From positions 31,343-95,342 of the forward strand of contig NZ_JAKSXX010000224.1 in NCBI RefSeq assembly GCF_022829385.1: a stretch of DNA of 64,000 nucleotides, written 5' to 3'. Source of the stretch: Methylobacterium sp. J-070 (GTDB lineage Bacteria; Pseudomonadota; Alphaproteobacteria; Rhizobiales; Beijerinckiaceae). Under the pieces are notes generated by a model, which was not told the DNA's origin, ran no database searches, and saw only the letters and a program-made list of their open reading frames with translations. How positions within the stretch are numbered: the stretch's first letter is position 1; each line of letters begins with the position of its first letter. Both the position numbers and the translations under genes were made by a program. Positions 38,156 through 46,752 of the stretch are shown in pieces.

Positions 38156-39178
38156 ATGCTTCGATCCATCCTCGCATCGGCCCTCGCCGCCGTCCTCCTG
38201 TCCCTCGGCCCGCCCGGATCGGCCCGGGCCGAGCCCCTTCCCCAACCGGCCTACGGGCCGGAGCTCGAAGGCTTCGCCTACCCGTTTCCGGTCGCACGCT
38301 TCCAATTCACGTCGCAGCGCCAGCCCCTGCAGATGGCCTACCTCGATATCCATCCCGCGACGCCCAACGGGCGCACGGCGGTGCTGCTCCACGGCAAGAA
38401 CTTCTGCGCCGCGACCTGGGAGAGCCAGATCCGGGCGCTCAGCGACGCCGGCTACCGGGTGGTCGCGCCGGATCAGATCGGCTTCTGCAAGTCGAGCAAG
38501 CCGGCGGCCTACCAGTTCACCTTCCGCCAGCTCGCCGAGAACACGCACGCGCTGCTGGGGATGCTCGGCGTCGAGCGCCCCATCCTGGTCGGCCACTCGA
38601 CGGGCGGCATGCTGGCGGCCCACTACGCGCTGCTCTATCCGAAGGAGGTCGGACAGCTCGTTCTGGTCAATCCCGTCGGGCTCGAGGATTGGAGCGCCAA
38701 GGGCCTGCCGCCGATCGCGCTGGACCAATGGTACCGGCGCGAGTTGAAGACCTCCGCGCAGTCGATCCGGGCCTACGAGACGGCGACCTATTACGCCGGG
38801 ACGTGGGAGCCCCGTTACGAACCCTGGGTGGATATGCTGGCCGGGCTCAACAACGGCCCGGGCAAGGAGGCAGTCGCCTGGGACTCGGCGCTCCTCTACG
38901 ACATGATCGTCACCCAGCCGGTGGTCTACCGCTTCCCGCAGATCGCGGTGCCGACCCTGCTGATGATCGGCCAGAAGGACAACACCGCCATCGGCAAGGA
39001 CCTCGCGCCGCCGGAGGTGCGGGCGAGTCTGGGGAATTATCCCGAACTCGGCAAGGCGGCTGCCCGGGTGATCCCGGGGGCGCGGCTCGTGGAATTCCCG
39101 AATCTCGGCCACGCACCGCAGATGTCCGATCCGGAGGGGTTCAACAGGGCGCTGATCGCGGGCATATCCGCGCCCTGA
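38156..39178 (+). CDS. Secreted alpha/beta hydrolase
   Basis: 340 residues with signal peptide MLRSILASALAAVLLSLG (cleavage near ARA). Oxyanion-hole region LLHGKNFC, nucleophile elbow GHSTGG, acid candidate in IGQKDNTAIG, and catalytic His in NLGHAPQMSDP. A complete triad is therefore visible. Substrate unknown; the family includes esterases, lipases and haloalkane dehalogenase-like enzymes. Single gene, periplasmic. The 182 bases following it contain nothing recognisable. Confidence 0.87.
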   Translation: MLRSILASALAAVLLSLGPPGSARAEPLPQPAYGPELEGFAYPFPVARFQFTSQRQPLQMAYLDIHPATPNGRTAVLLHGKNFCAATWESQIRALSDAGYRVVAPDQIGFCKSSKPAAYQFTFRQLAENTHALLGMLGVERPILVGHSTGGMLAAHYALLYPKEVGQLVLVNPVGLEDWSAKGLPPIALDQWYRRELKTSAQSIRAYETATYYAGTWEPRYEPWVDMLAGLNNGPGKEAVAWDSALLYDMIVTQPVVYRFPQIAVPTLLMIGQKDNTAIGKDLAPPEVRASLGNYPELGKAAARVIPGARLVEFPNLGHAPQMSDPEGFNRALIAGISAP

Positions 39179-39360
39179 CGGGGCTGTCCGAGCCCCGAAG
39201 TCGCGCGATTGTACTTCGGCGTCTTCTCGTCCCGGGAGCCCCGGACCTGCACCGACGCCCGAGCGACCGGGCTGCCGTTCCGCGCCCCTGCGGCGCCCGG
39301 GACTGACGATGTCGCCTAGCCTGCGGGCGTCCGCGGAGGCCGTCAGGCCGGTTCCGAGCC

Positions 39361-40536
39361 TCAAAAATAAGACTTCAGCACCCCGCGGCGGCGCACGTCG
39401 AGCGTCGCGCAGTGGAAGGACCCGCCGAACGGGCCGTAGCTCAGGAACGGCGCCGGGATCGGGTCGAAGCCCCAATCCTTGAGCGCCCTGATCAGCGTCG
39501 GCTGGCTCTGGTCGACGACGATCTTCTTCTCGGTGATCGCCAGGACGTTGATCGAGGTCCAGGGCGAGCACATCGAGATCTTGCTCATGAAACCCGTCAC
39601 CGGGTCGGGGCGCGGCGCGATCAGGACGTCCCACGTCTTGAGCACGGCGGGCAGCTTCTCGACGTCGATGTAGTCCGGATTCACCAGCACCTTGCCGGGC
39701 GCCAGCGGCATGAACGACGAGTCGATGTGCATCGGTTGCGGGCAGCGGCTCTCGATCTCATGGATCCGGAAGCCCGGGCCGAGATGGCGGCGCAGCCACT
39801 CGATGCCCATCAGGTTGGTCACGTTGGAGCGGGTCACGAACAGGTCCCGGCCGCAGCGGACGAAGTCGGCGGCGTCGAAGACGGGCTCGAATTCGTTGAC
39901 GGTGAACTGCATGGGCTCGCCGGCCTTCAGGTTCGGCACCCGGTAATCGTAATTGTAGAGATCGTCGGTGAGCTGCGGCCGGGGCGCGGAGGTCCACCGG
40001 GCCCCGGCGCGGAAATATTCCTTGAACAGCGAGCGGTAGGCGTCGCCCTCGAAGTAGCGCGAGCGCCAGCACATCGGGCTCTCGATGATCTCGTCGCCGA
40101 TGACCAGATACGGGTCGCGCGGGCAGGCGACGCAGAAGCCGCGGGAGGACCAGCGCGGGGCCCGGAACTTCTTCGAGAAGTCGACTGTGTCGGGGCGGCG
40201 GACCTTCACGCCCTCGCCGGCCAGGATCGCGATGAAGTTGTCGAGCTCCTGCTGGGCGAGCTTCTTCATGAACGCCGGGTATTTCCAGCCGCTCGCGAAC
40301 CGGTAGAACGGCTGCGCCGCGCGCGGCAGGTTGAAGATCACCGTGAGGTGGTGGGTCGGGATCGTGGCGCCGTCGAGGGAGCCGACGATCACCTCCTCCA
40401 GCGGATCCCACTCGTTCCAGGCCATGACGGGCGACCGGGGGGCGGGCACGTCCGGCGCCGACCCGCCCAGGAGGCTGCCGGCATGCGTGTCGTCCGCCAC
40501 GGCCTCGAGAGCCGTGATCGGTGATTCGCGCTCCAT
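39361..40536 (-). CDS. Amidinotransferase of the glycine/inosamine family, next to hopanoid genes
   Basis: 391-residue enzyme expected to move an amidino group from arginine to a primary amine, leaving ornithine. All three active-site regions of arginine:glycine amidinotransferase are present: FDAADFVRCGRDLF (Asp), His270 in PMHIDSSFMPL, and the nucleophile Cys376 in GGSFHCATLDVRRRG close to the C-terminus. Relatives include AGAT (glycine) and StrB1 (inosamine phosphate, an aminocyclitol). The start at 40536 has AAGGGG about 9 bases upstream. It is divergent from hpnLMIJK. Inference: it may guanidinylate the aminocyclitol of bacteriohopanetetrol cyclitol ether. Guanidinoacetate formation is the main alternative. 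Confidence 0.9.
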   Translation of the reverse strand: MERESPITALEAVADDTHAGSLLGGSAPDVPAPRSPVMAWNEWDPLEEVIVGSLDGATIPTHHLTVIFNLPRAAQPFYRFASGWKYPAFMKKLAQQELDNFIAILAGEGVKVRRPDTVDFSKKFRAPRWSSRGFCVACPRDPYLVIGDEIIESPMCWRSRYFEGDAYRSLFKEYFRAGARWTSAPRPQLTDDLYNYDYRVPNLKAGEPMQFTVNEFEPVFDAADFVRCGRDLFVTRSNVTNLMGIEWLRRHLGPGFRIHEIESRCPQPMHIDSSFMPLAPGKVLVNPDYIDVEKLPAVLKTWDVLIAPRPDPVTGFMSKISMCSPWTSINVLAITEKKIVVDQSQPTLIRALKDWGFDPIPAPFLSYGPFGGSFHCATLDVRRRGVLKSYF

Positions 40537-40745
40537 GAGATGTGCCCCTTCTGCGACGTGCCGCGGCCTTTTGCGTAGGCTCTAAGACCCCGCGCCGCTT
40601 TGGCCCCTACTGTGTCAAACGGGTGATAGACACCGCTCATCCCTGCTGCAACGTGGCAGAAACGTTCTCGGCCGCGCGGACCTATTTCTGCCGCGACCGT
40701 GGCCGATTTCCCGCATCAAGCCTTTTGCGAGCTTGAAAGACGACA
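40537..40745. promoter_or_regulatory. Divergent promoter region, amidinotransferase / hpnL
   Basis: 209 bases between two divergent starts, less GC-rich than the coding flanks. It must hold promoters for both units unless one lies within a gene. I could not identify a specific operator. Confidence 0.5.
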
Positions 40746-41846
40746 ATGAAGCGCCTGACGACCCTGGCCTCGATCGCCGGTCTCTGCACGGTCGTCGGCC
40801 TGTTCATGTCCTCCGGTCTTGAGGATGTGTCGGCCGCCGTCCTGAGCGCCGGCTGGGGTGCCGCCCTGGTGGTGATGGCCCGCATCGTGGCCGTCGCCTG
40901 GGCGGGTCTCGGCTGGTGCGTGGTGTTTCCGGCCGGCACGGCCAGGCTCGCCGACTGCGTGTCGCTCCGATTCGTGCGCGAGGGGATCAACACGCTGCTG
41001 CCCGTGGCCACCGTCGGAGGTGACTTCGTCGGGGCGCGCCTGCTGTCGAAGCGCGGTGTCCCGGGGGCGCTCGCCGGCGCCAGCATGTTCGTCGACCTGA
41101 TGACCCAGGCGCTGACGCAGCTCCTGTTCACCGTCATGGGCCTCGCCCTGCTGGTGATGATCTGCGGCGACGGGCCGATCGCCCGCACCGTCGAGGGCGG
41201 CCTCGGCCTGGCGGTTCCGGCGCTCGGCGCCTTCTATCTGATCCAGCGGAAGGCCGGCCATCGGCTCATCCAGGGCCTGCTCAGCCGCTTCGCCTCGGGC
41301 CGCGAATGGCGGGCCTTCGGCGCCATCGACCAGCTCTACGACAGCCTTCGCCGGCTCTACGGCAACCATGGCCGCTTCGCGCTGGCCCTGGCGGTCCATC
41401 TGATGGGCTGGGTGATCGGAACGCTGGAAGTCTATGTCTGTCTGCGTTTCATGGGCTATCCCATCGACTTCGCGCAGGCCCTGATGATCGAGAGCCTGGC
41501 TCAGGCGGTGCGCGGTGCGGCCTTCGCGGTGCCCGGCGCCCTGGGCGCGCAGGAAGGCGGCCTGATCGCCCTGTGCGGCCTGTTCGACATCCCCCCGGAG
41601 GCGGCGCTCGCCCTGTCCCTCGTCAAGCGCTTCGCCGACCTGGGCGTCGGGCTGCCGAGCCTCCTGCTCTGGCATCGGCTCGAGGCTCGGCACCGGGCCG
41701 AGGGTCCGGAGGACGAGGAGCGGGACGCGGAGGCCGCGGCCGGCCGCAAGGTCCAGCCGGCAACCCTGGGGCCGTTCTACAGCTACGCCCCGCCCCGCAT
41801 GGTCGCGCGGCTCGGCGACGGCGAGGAGTTGAAGAAGTGCGCCTGA
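40746..41846 (+). CDS. hpnL: Hopanoid-associated membrane protein HpnL
   Basis: 366-residue polytopic protein of the lysylphosphatidylglycerol synthase TM/UPF0104 type, the HpnL family found with hopanoid genes. About eight helices; family motifs RFVREGINTLLPVATVGGD, LIESLAQ-type block MIESLAQAVRGAAFAVPGALGAQEGG, and ALSLVKRFADL. Thought to help transport or organise hopanoids in the envelope, but the role is not established. Cytoplasmic charged tail. First gene of the hpnLMIJK run; its stop overlaps hpnM by 10 bases. Confidence 0.92.
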   Translation: MKRLTTLASIAGLCTVVGLFMSSGLEDVSAAVLSAGWGAALVVMARIVAVAWAGLGWCVVFPAGTARLADCVSLRFVREGINTLLPVATVGGDFVGARLLSKRGVPGALAGASMFVDLMTQALTQLLFTVMGLALLVMICGDGPIARTVEGGLGLAVPALGAFYLIQRKAGHRLIQGLLSRFASGREWRAFGAIDQLYDSLRRLYGNHGRFALALAVHLMGWVIGTLEVYVCLRFMGYPIDFAQALMIESLAQAVRGAAFAVPGALGAQEGGLIALCGLFDIPPEAALALSLVKRFADLGVGLPSLLLWHRLEARHRAEGPEDEERDAEAAAGRKVQPATLGPFYSYAPPRMVARLGDGEELKKCA

Positions 41847-42451
41847 CCCGCCGCCCCGCGGCTGTCCTCATCGCGGCGACGCTGCTGTTCGTCCCGGTTC
41901 GGTCCTGGGCCGCGGACGATCCCGCCGTTCAGACCGTGCGCGACCTCTACGCCGCGTTCTCGGCGGCGCTGAAGGATGGGCCCGGCCCGCTGCCCGCGCG
42001 GGTCGCGGCCGTCGGGCCGGCCCTCGACAAGGCGTTCGACTTCCCCGCGATGACCCGCATCGCCGTGGGGTCGAAATGGTCGAGCTTCACGCCGGAGCAG
42101 CAGGCGGCGGTCACCGAGGCGTTCAAGCGCAGCCTGACCGTCACCTACGCCAATCGTCTGGCCCGCGCCGCCGGCGGCCGCTTCGACGTGACCCCGAAGG
42201 TCGAGGAGCGCGGCGCCCAGCGCGTGGTTGCGACCCGCGTCACCACCGCGGACGGCGACGATTCCGAAGTCGACTTCGTGGTCAACGCCGGCAACCGCAT
42301 CCAGGACGTCCTGCTCAACGGCGACGTGAGCGAGGTCGCCGCCCAGCGCACCGCCTTGTCCGCACCTCTGAAGTCCGGGGGGGCCGACGGTGCCGTGAAG
42401 TTCCTCCGCCAGCGGGCCGACGGCATGCTGGCCGCCAAGCCGACGCCGTGA
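41837..42451 (+). CDS. hpnM: HpnM, MlaC/Ttg2-like periplasmic protein
   Basis: 204 residues from a GTG at 41837 with GAGGAG 9 bases upstream, overlapping the hpnL end. Signal peptide ends near SWA. The mature part matches the MlaC/toluene-tolerance Ttg2D family (FDFPAMTRIAVGSKW, TPEQQAAVTEAFKRSLTVTYANRL), a lipid-binding shuttle fold. In hopanoid clusters it is named HpnM and is presumed to carry hopanoids across the periplasm. Pairs with HpnL and HpnN as the transport side of the cluster. Confidence 0.92.
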   Translation: MRLTRRPAAVLIAATLLFVPVRSWAADDPAVQTVRDLYAAFSAALKDGPGPLPARVAAVGPALDKAFDFPAMTRIAVGSKWSSFTPEQQAAVTEAFKRSLTVTYANRLARAAGGRFDVTPKVEERGAQRVVATRVTTADGDDSEVDFVVNAGNRIQDVLLNGDVSEVAAQRTALSAPLKSGGADGAVKFLRQRADGMLAAKPTP

Positions 42452-42535
42452 GCCGCTCCGACGGGGCTGACCTGAACCGGCCGTCCGCGGCCATTGCCGC
42501 CTGAGGCGGCCGGACGAGCGCACGGATCCTACCGG

Positions 42536-43744
42536 ATGGATGTCTCCTCGCTGGCGCTGCACGGCCTTTCGTGGATCTCGCTGATCTGCCTGATCCTGGC
42601 CGCGGCGGGTTGCGTCTATGGGCTGGCGGCCGCCTACTTCGCCGGCTGCTACGCGGCCCGGGTCGCTCCGACGCTGCCCCCGGAGGCGACGCGGCCCTCC
42701 GTGACGGTGCTGAAGCCGCTCTGCGGCCTCGAACCGAACCTCCACGCGAATCTCGAAGGGGTGCTGCACCAGGACTACGCCGGACCGGTCCAGGTGGTCT
42801 TCGGCGTCCAGAAGGCCAACGATCCCGCCATCGCCGTGGTGGAGGACCTGAGGCAGGCCTACCCCGATGCGCGGATCGACCTCGTCATCGACGGCCGCCA
42901 GCACGGCTCGAACCGCAAGGTGTCGAACCTGATCAACATGGCCGAAGCGATCGCCCACGATGTGGTCGTGCTGGCCGACAGCGACATGGTGGTGGGGCGC
43001 GACTACCTGGAGCGCCTCGTCGCGGAGCTGTCGCAGCCGGGTGTATCCGGCGTCACGTGCCTCTACCACGGCGTGCCGGCCCATCGCGGGCTCTACGATC
43101 AGCTCTCGACCCTGGCGATCGACACGCAGTTCCTGCCCAACGTCGTGATGGGGTTGAGCCTCGGACTGGCGAAGCCCTGTTTCGGGTCCACGGTCGCGTT
43201 CACCCGGGCGAGCCTCGAGGCGGTGGGCGGCTTCCGGGCGTTCCGCAACGATCTCGCCGACGACTACGCCATCGGCGCGGCCCTGCGCGGCCTCGGCGGA
43301 CGGGTGACGATCCCGAGCTTCACCATCGGGCATACCAGCGTCGACACCGAATTCTCCGGCCTGTGGCGGCACGAGCTGCGCTGGAACCGCACCATCCGCA
43401 CCGTCGATCCGGCGGGCTATGCCGGCTCGATCGTGACCCACGCCTTCCCGCTGGCCCTGGTGGCGGCGCTGCTGCCGGGGGCCGGGACCGGCACGCTCGC
43501 GGTCGCCGCCTTCGCCCTGGCGAGCCGGATCCTGCTCTGCCGGCAGCTGGAGCGGGCGTTCCGCCTCGCCCCGCACCCCTACGGACTGTTGCCGATCCGC
43601 GACATCCTCTCGTTCCTGAACTTCTCCTGGGCCTTCATGTCGGGGTCGGTGACATGGAAAGGTCACGATTATCACGTGGTTGCGGATGGTACCCTGATCC
43701 CGGACGCCGACCTCGGCCGCGATGCCGGCGCGCCGCTCCGCTGA
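42536..43744 (+). CDS. hpnI: Hopanoid glycosyltransferase HpnI
   Basis: 402-residue membrane GT2 enzyme (ceramide glucosyltransferase type) reported to add N-acetylglucosamine to bacteriohopanetetrol. N-terminal TM (about 12-38), then VTVLKPLCGLEPNLHANLEG, ADSDMVVGRDYL (D-x-D), and LADDYAIGAAL with HELRWNRTIR, the Q/RxxRW motif. Two or three C-terminal helices. The start at 42536 lacks a strong ribosome site. It feeds HpnK, which removes the acetyl group. Confidence 0.94.
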   Translation: MDVSSLALHGLSWISLICLILAAAGCVYGLAAAYFAGCYAARVAPTLPPEATRPSVTVLKPLCGLEPNLHANLEGVLHQDYAGPVQVVFGVQKANDPAIAVVEDLRQAYPDARIDLVIDGRQHGSNRKVSNLINMAEAIAHDVVVLADSDMVVGRDYLERLVAELSQPGVSGVTCLYHGVPAHRGLYDQLSTLAIDTQFLPNVVMGLSLGLAKPCFGSTVAFTRASLEAVGGFRAFRNDLADDYAIGAALRGLGGRVTIPSFTIGHTSVDTEFSGLWRHELRWNRTIRTVDPAGYAGSIVTHAFPLALVAALLPGAGTGTLAVAAFALASRILLCRQLERAFRLAPHPYGLLPIRDILSFLNFSWAFMSGSVTWKGHDYHVVADGTLIPDADLGRDAGAPLR

Positions 43745-43802
43745 ACCCGGCTTTCGCTTCCCCCGCCCCTCCCCCCGGCATTGCCCTGAGGCCTTGAACC
43801 CC

Positions 43803-45236
43803 ATGCGCACGCTCTTCCTCCAGGCCCCCACCTTCGACGGTTTCGACGGGGGTGCCGGCTCCCGCTACCAGGCCAAGCGCGAGATCAAGTCGTTCTGGTA
43901 CCCGACCTGGCTGGCCCAGCCGGCCGCCCTGGTGCCGAACTCGAAGCTGATCGACGCGCCCCCGCACAACATCAAGCTCCCCGAGATCGTGGCGCAGGCC
44001 AACGACTTCGACCTCGTGGTGCTCCACACCTCGGTGCCGTCGTTCAAGTCCGACGTGAAGACCATCGAGGCGCTCAAGGCCGCCAACCCGAAGCTGATCG
44101 CCGGCCTGATCGGCGCCAAGGTCGCGGTCGACGCCGCCGGCGCCATGGCCCAGGCCCCGGTGGTCGATTTCTGCGCCCGCAACGAGTTCGACTTCACCGT
44201 CAAGGAGGTCGCCGACGGCGTGCCGATGGCGCAGATCAAGGGTCTGTCCTATCGCGACGCCAACGGTGTCGTGGTCCACAACGAGGACCGCGAGATCATG
44301 ACCGACATGGACCAGCTGCCCTTCGTCACCAGTGTCTACAAGCGCGACCTGGAGATGGAGAAGTACTTCATCGGCTACCTGAAGCACCCCTACATCTCGT
44401 TCTACTCGGGCCGGGGCTGCAAGAGCCGCTGCACCTTCTGCCTCTGGCCGCAGACGGTCGGCGGGCACACCTACCGGACCCGCTCGGTCGCCCACGTGAT
44501 CGAGGAGATCAAGTACTGCCTGAAGGAGTTCCCGCAGACCAAGGAGTTCTTCTTCGACGACGACACCTTCACCGACAACCTGCCGCGCGCCGAAGAGATC
44601 GCCCGCGAGCTGGGCAAGCTCGGCGTCACGTGGTCGTGCAACGCCAAGGCGAACGTGCCGCGCGAGACGCTGAAGGTGCTCAAGGAGAACGGCCTGCGCC
44701 TGCTGCTGGTCGGCTACGAGTCCGGCAACCAGACCATCCTGCACAACATCAAGAAGGGCATGCGGGTCGAGGTCGCCGAGAAGTTCACGAAGGATTGCCA
44801 CGAGCTGGGCATCGCCATCCACGGCACCTTCATCCTCGGCCTGCCGGGCGAGACCAAGGAGACGATCCAGGAGACGATCGCCTTCGCCAAGCGGATCAAC
44901 CCGCACACGATCCAGGTCTCGCTGGCCGCGCCCTACCCGGGCACCTTCCTGTACAAGCAGGCGGTGGAGAACGGCTGGCTCGACATCGAGAACGCCGAGC
45001 TCGTCGACGAGAACGGCGTCCAGGTCGCGCCCCTGCACTACCCGCACCTGTCGCACACCGAGATCTTCACCTCGGTCGAGGAGTTCTACAAGAAGTTCTA
45101 CTTCCGGGCGCCGAAGATCGCCTCGATCGTCAGCGAGATGGTGCGCTCGCCCGACATGATGAAGCGCCGCCTGCGCGAGGGCGTGGAGTTCTACCGCTTC
45201 CTCAAGGAGCGCCAGGGCACCGCCAAGGCGGCGTAA
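43803..45236 (+). CDS. hpnJ: B12-binding radical SAM enzyme HpnJ
   Basis: 477 residues. N-terminal cobalamin-binding-like domain (about 1-150), radical SAM domain with the cluster cysteines Cys206, Cys210 and Cys213 (GCKSRCTFC), and conserved FFDDDTFTDN and GTFILGLPGET. HpnJ is required for the step turning the glucosamine head of the hopanoid into the five-membered aminocyclitol ether. It is the most diagnostic gene for cyclitol-ether hopanoids. A four-hairpin repeat separates it from hpnK. Confidence 0.95.
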   Translation: MRTLFLQAPTFDGFDGGAGSRYQAKREIKSFWYPTWLAQPAALVPNSKLIDAPPHNIKLPEIVAQANDFDLVVLHTSVPSFKSDVKTIEALKAANPKLIAGLIGAKVAVDAAGAMAQAPVVDFCARNEFDFTVKEVADGVPMAQIKGLSYRDANGVVVHNEDREIMTDMDQLPFVTSVYKRDLEMEKYFIGYLKHPYISFYSGRGCKSRCTFCLWPQTVGGHTYRTRSVAHVIEEIKYCLKEFPQTKEFFFDDDTFTDNLPRAEEIARELGKLGVTWSCNAKANVPRETLKVLKENGLRLLLVGYESGNQTILHNIKKGMRVEVAEKFTKDCHELGIAIHGTFILGLPGETKETIQETIAFAKRINPHTIQVSLAAPYPGTFLYKQAVENGWLDIENAELVDENGVQVAPLHYPHLSHTEIFTSVEEFYKKFYFRAPKIASIVSEMVRSPDMMKRRLREGVEFYRFLKERQGTAKAA

Positions 45237-45247
45237 GTCAGGGGCTC

Positions 45248-45336
45248 GGGGCCTGCGGCCCCGGCGGGGAGCGGGGCAGAGCCCCGCGCCTCTTCCAGGG
45301 CTCCGCCCTGGACCCGCGAGAGGGCTTGCCCTCTCG
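45248..45336. repeat. Cluster of four short hairpins between hpnJ and hpnK
   Basis: Four consecutive near-perfect palindromes: 45248-45262 (GGGGCC-TGC-GGCCCC), 45271-45287 (GCGGGGC-AGA-GCCCCGC), 45295-45311 (CCAGGGC-TCC-GCCCTGG) and 45317-45336 (CGAGAGGGC-TT-GCCCTCTCG). I recall this composite unit as a dispersed intergenic repeat in several alphaproteobacteria. In transcribed RNA it would form a row of stem-loops inside the hpn operon, just before the hpnK start. Confidence 0.85.
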
Positions 45337-45356
45337 ACACCCTTTACGAGGTCCCC

Positions 45357-46199
45357 GTGAAGCGTCTGGTCGTCACCGCCGATGATTTCGGGCTCAGTCC
45401 CGAGGTCAACGAGGCCGTCGAGCAGGCCCATCGCCAGGGGATCCTCACCGCGGCGAGCCTCATGGTCTCGGCGCCGGCCGCCGCCGACGCGGTGGCCCGG
45501 GCCCGGCGGCTGCCCTCCCTGCGGGTCGGGCTGCATCTCGTGCTCGTGGAGGCGTGGCCGACCCTGCCGGCCGCGGATCTGCCCGACCTGACCGACGGAG
45601 CCGGCCTGATGCGGGCCGACATGGCCCGCCTCGGCCTCGACTTCGCCCGCAAGCCCGCGGCCCGCCGCCAGCTCGCCGCCGAGATCCGGGCCCAATTCGA
45701 GGCCTACCGGGCGACCGGGCTGCCGCTGGACCACGTCAACGCCCACAAGCACTTCCACGTCCACCCGCTGATCGCCGGCGCGGTGCTGCGCATCGGCCGC
45801 GCCTTCGGGATGCGCGCCCTGCGGGTGCCCCGTGAGCCGCGGGAGCTCCTGCGCCGCGCCGAGCCCGGCGCCCGCCCGCGGCCGGCCCTCGACATCGCCC
45901 CCTGGGCGGCCTTGCTCGCCGTGCGCGCCCGGCAGGCCGGATTGCTGATCCCGGACCGGACTTTTGGCCTCGCGTGGTCCGGCGCGATGACGTCGGCCCG
46001 CGTGGCGGGGCTCCTCACGCATCTGCCGGATGGGCTGACCGAACTTTACACGCATCCGGCGACGGCGGGCGGTTTTGCGGGCGAGGCGCCAGGCTATCGG
46101 TACGCCGATGAGCGGGATGCGCTGGTGGCGCCAGCCTCGATCGCGGCCGCCAAAGCATCGGGAGCCCGCACCGGTGGATTTTCTGATTTCCTGCGGTAA
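45357..46199 (+). CDS. hpnK: Hopanoid deacetylase HpnK (ChbG/YdjC fold)
   Basis: 280 residues from a GTG at 45357 with GAGG 5 bases upstream. ChbG/HpnK family deacetylase; metal and catalytic residues in VTADDFGLSPEVN (D-D), LRVGLHLVL (H) and NAHKHFHVHP (H-x-x-H). Removes the acetyl group from GlcNAc-bacteriohopanetetrol, exposing the amine that HpnJ keeps in the cyclitol. That free amine is the proposed acceptor for the amidinotransferase. Last gene in this run. Confidence 0.94.
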   Translation: MKRLVVTADDFGLSPEVNEAVEQAHRQGILTAASLMVSAPAAADAVARARRLPSLRVGLHLVLVEAWPTLPAADLPDLTDGAGLMRADMARLGLDFARKPAARRQLAAEIRAQFEAYRATGLPLDHVNAHKHFHVHPLIAGAVLRIGRAFGMRALRVPREPRELLRRAEPGARPRPALDIAPWAALLAVRARQAGLLIPDRTFGLAWSGAMTSARVAGLLTHLPDGLTELYTHPATAGGFAGEAPGYRYADERDALVAPASIAAAKASGARTGGFSDFLR

Positions 46200-46282
46200 G
46201 GCCGGAGCCTAGATCCGGGCTGCGCGGATGATCGTTCACGCCGTCGATCACTGTGACCAACAGCCTGTTCAGCTCGGCCTAT

Positions 46283-46412
46283 CCAATCCCCACCCTCGTC
46301 CTGAGGTGACCGCGACGCGGGCCTCGAAGGAGGGTTCCATAGGTCGCGCGGCAGGCTGGAGCGCTCCTTCGAGGCCTCCGCTTCGGCACCTCAGGATGAG
46401 GTCAAGGATTGG
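46283..46412. repeat. 130-bp palindromic repeat element
   Basis: Terminal arms CCAATCC (46283-46289) and GGATTGG (46406-46412), with inner CCTCGTCCTGAGGTG matched by CACCTCAGGATGAGG, and CCTCGAAGGAG matched by CTCCTTCGAGG. This CCTGAGGTG...CTCGAAGGAG family is, from memory, widely dispersed in Methylobacterium. The right edge overlaps the 3' end of the reconstructed antitoxin frame. Confidence 0.8.
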
Positions 46413-46679
46413 ATGCTTGTCGTTGGAGCGGCCGAATCAGAAAGTCCTCCGGCAAGGGAGCGTCGCAATCATCGGGTATGGACGGGAATGGACCGGTGAT
46501 CCCATGGGCGCGCAAGAACGCCTGGCCCGCCCCAGATCGAGCCCACCCTTCCGGCGATGCGGCACGAGATCGAGCACCGGCCGACCGTTGCGCGTCACGA
46601 CAATGGTCTCGCCGCCTTCGACGCGCGCGGCCAGTTCCGCGAGGCTCGTAGCCGCTTCGTCCAAGGCAATCGTCATCAT
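46402..46679 (-). pseudogene. Phd/VapB-type antitoxin broken by a one-base deletion
   Basis: From the ATG at 46679 the frame reads MMTIALDEAATSLAEL, then VEGGETIVVTRNGRPVLDLVP, as in Phd/YefM-type antitoxins, down to KGGLDLG. After the CCCC run at 46530-46533 the typical C-terminus (AGQAFLRAHGITGPFPSI then PLPEDFLIRPL) continues in the next frame. Adding one G to the run restores a continuous 92-residue antitoxin. As given, translation runs into an unrelated 80-residue product ending at 46437. No toxin gene lies nearby. A sequencing error in the run is possible. Confidence 0.75.
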
Positions 46680-46752
46680 TCCGCAAGCGTAGCGCGCGCA
46701 GTCCGCGTGGGAACGGCGGGGGCGAACGAAGCTCATTGACCGACAGAGATAT

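Noticed and set aside
45248..45336. CRISPR array or tRNA
   Set aside because: The repeats are unequal palindromes without spacers and no cloverleaf can be drawn; no CRISPR array was seen anywhere in the window.
43635..46055. 806-codon minus-strand open frame
   Set aside because: Antisense to hpnJ and hpnK, both of which are clear from motifs.
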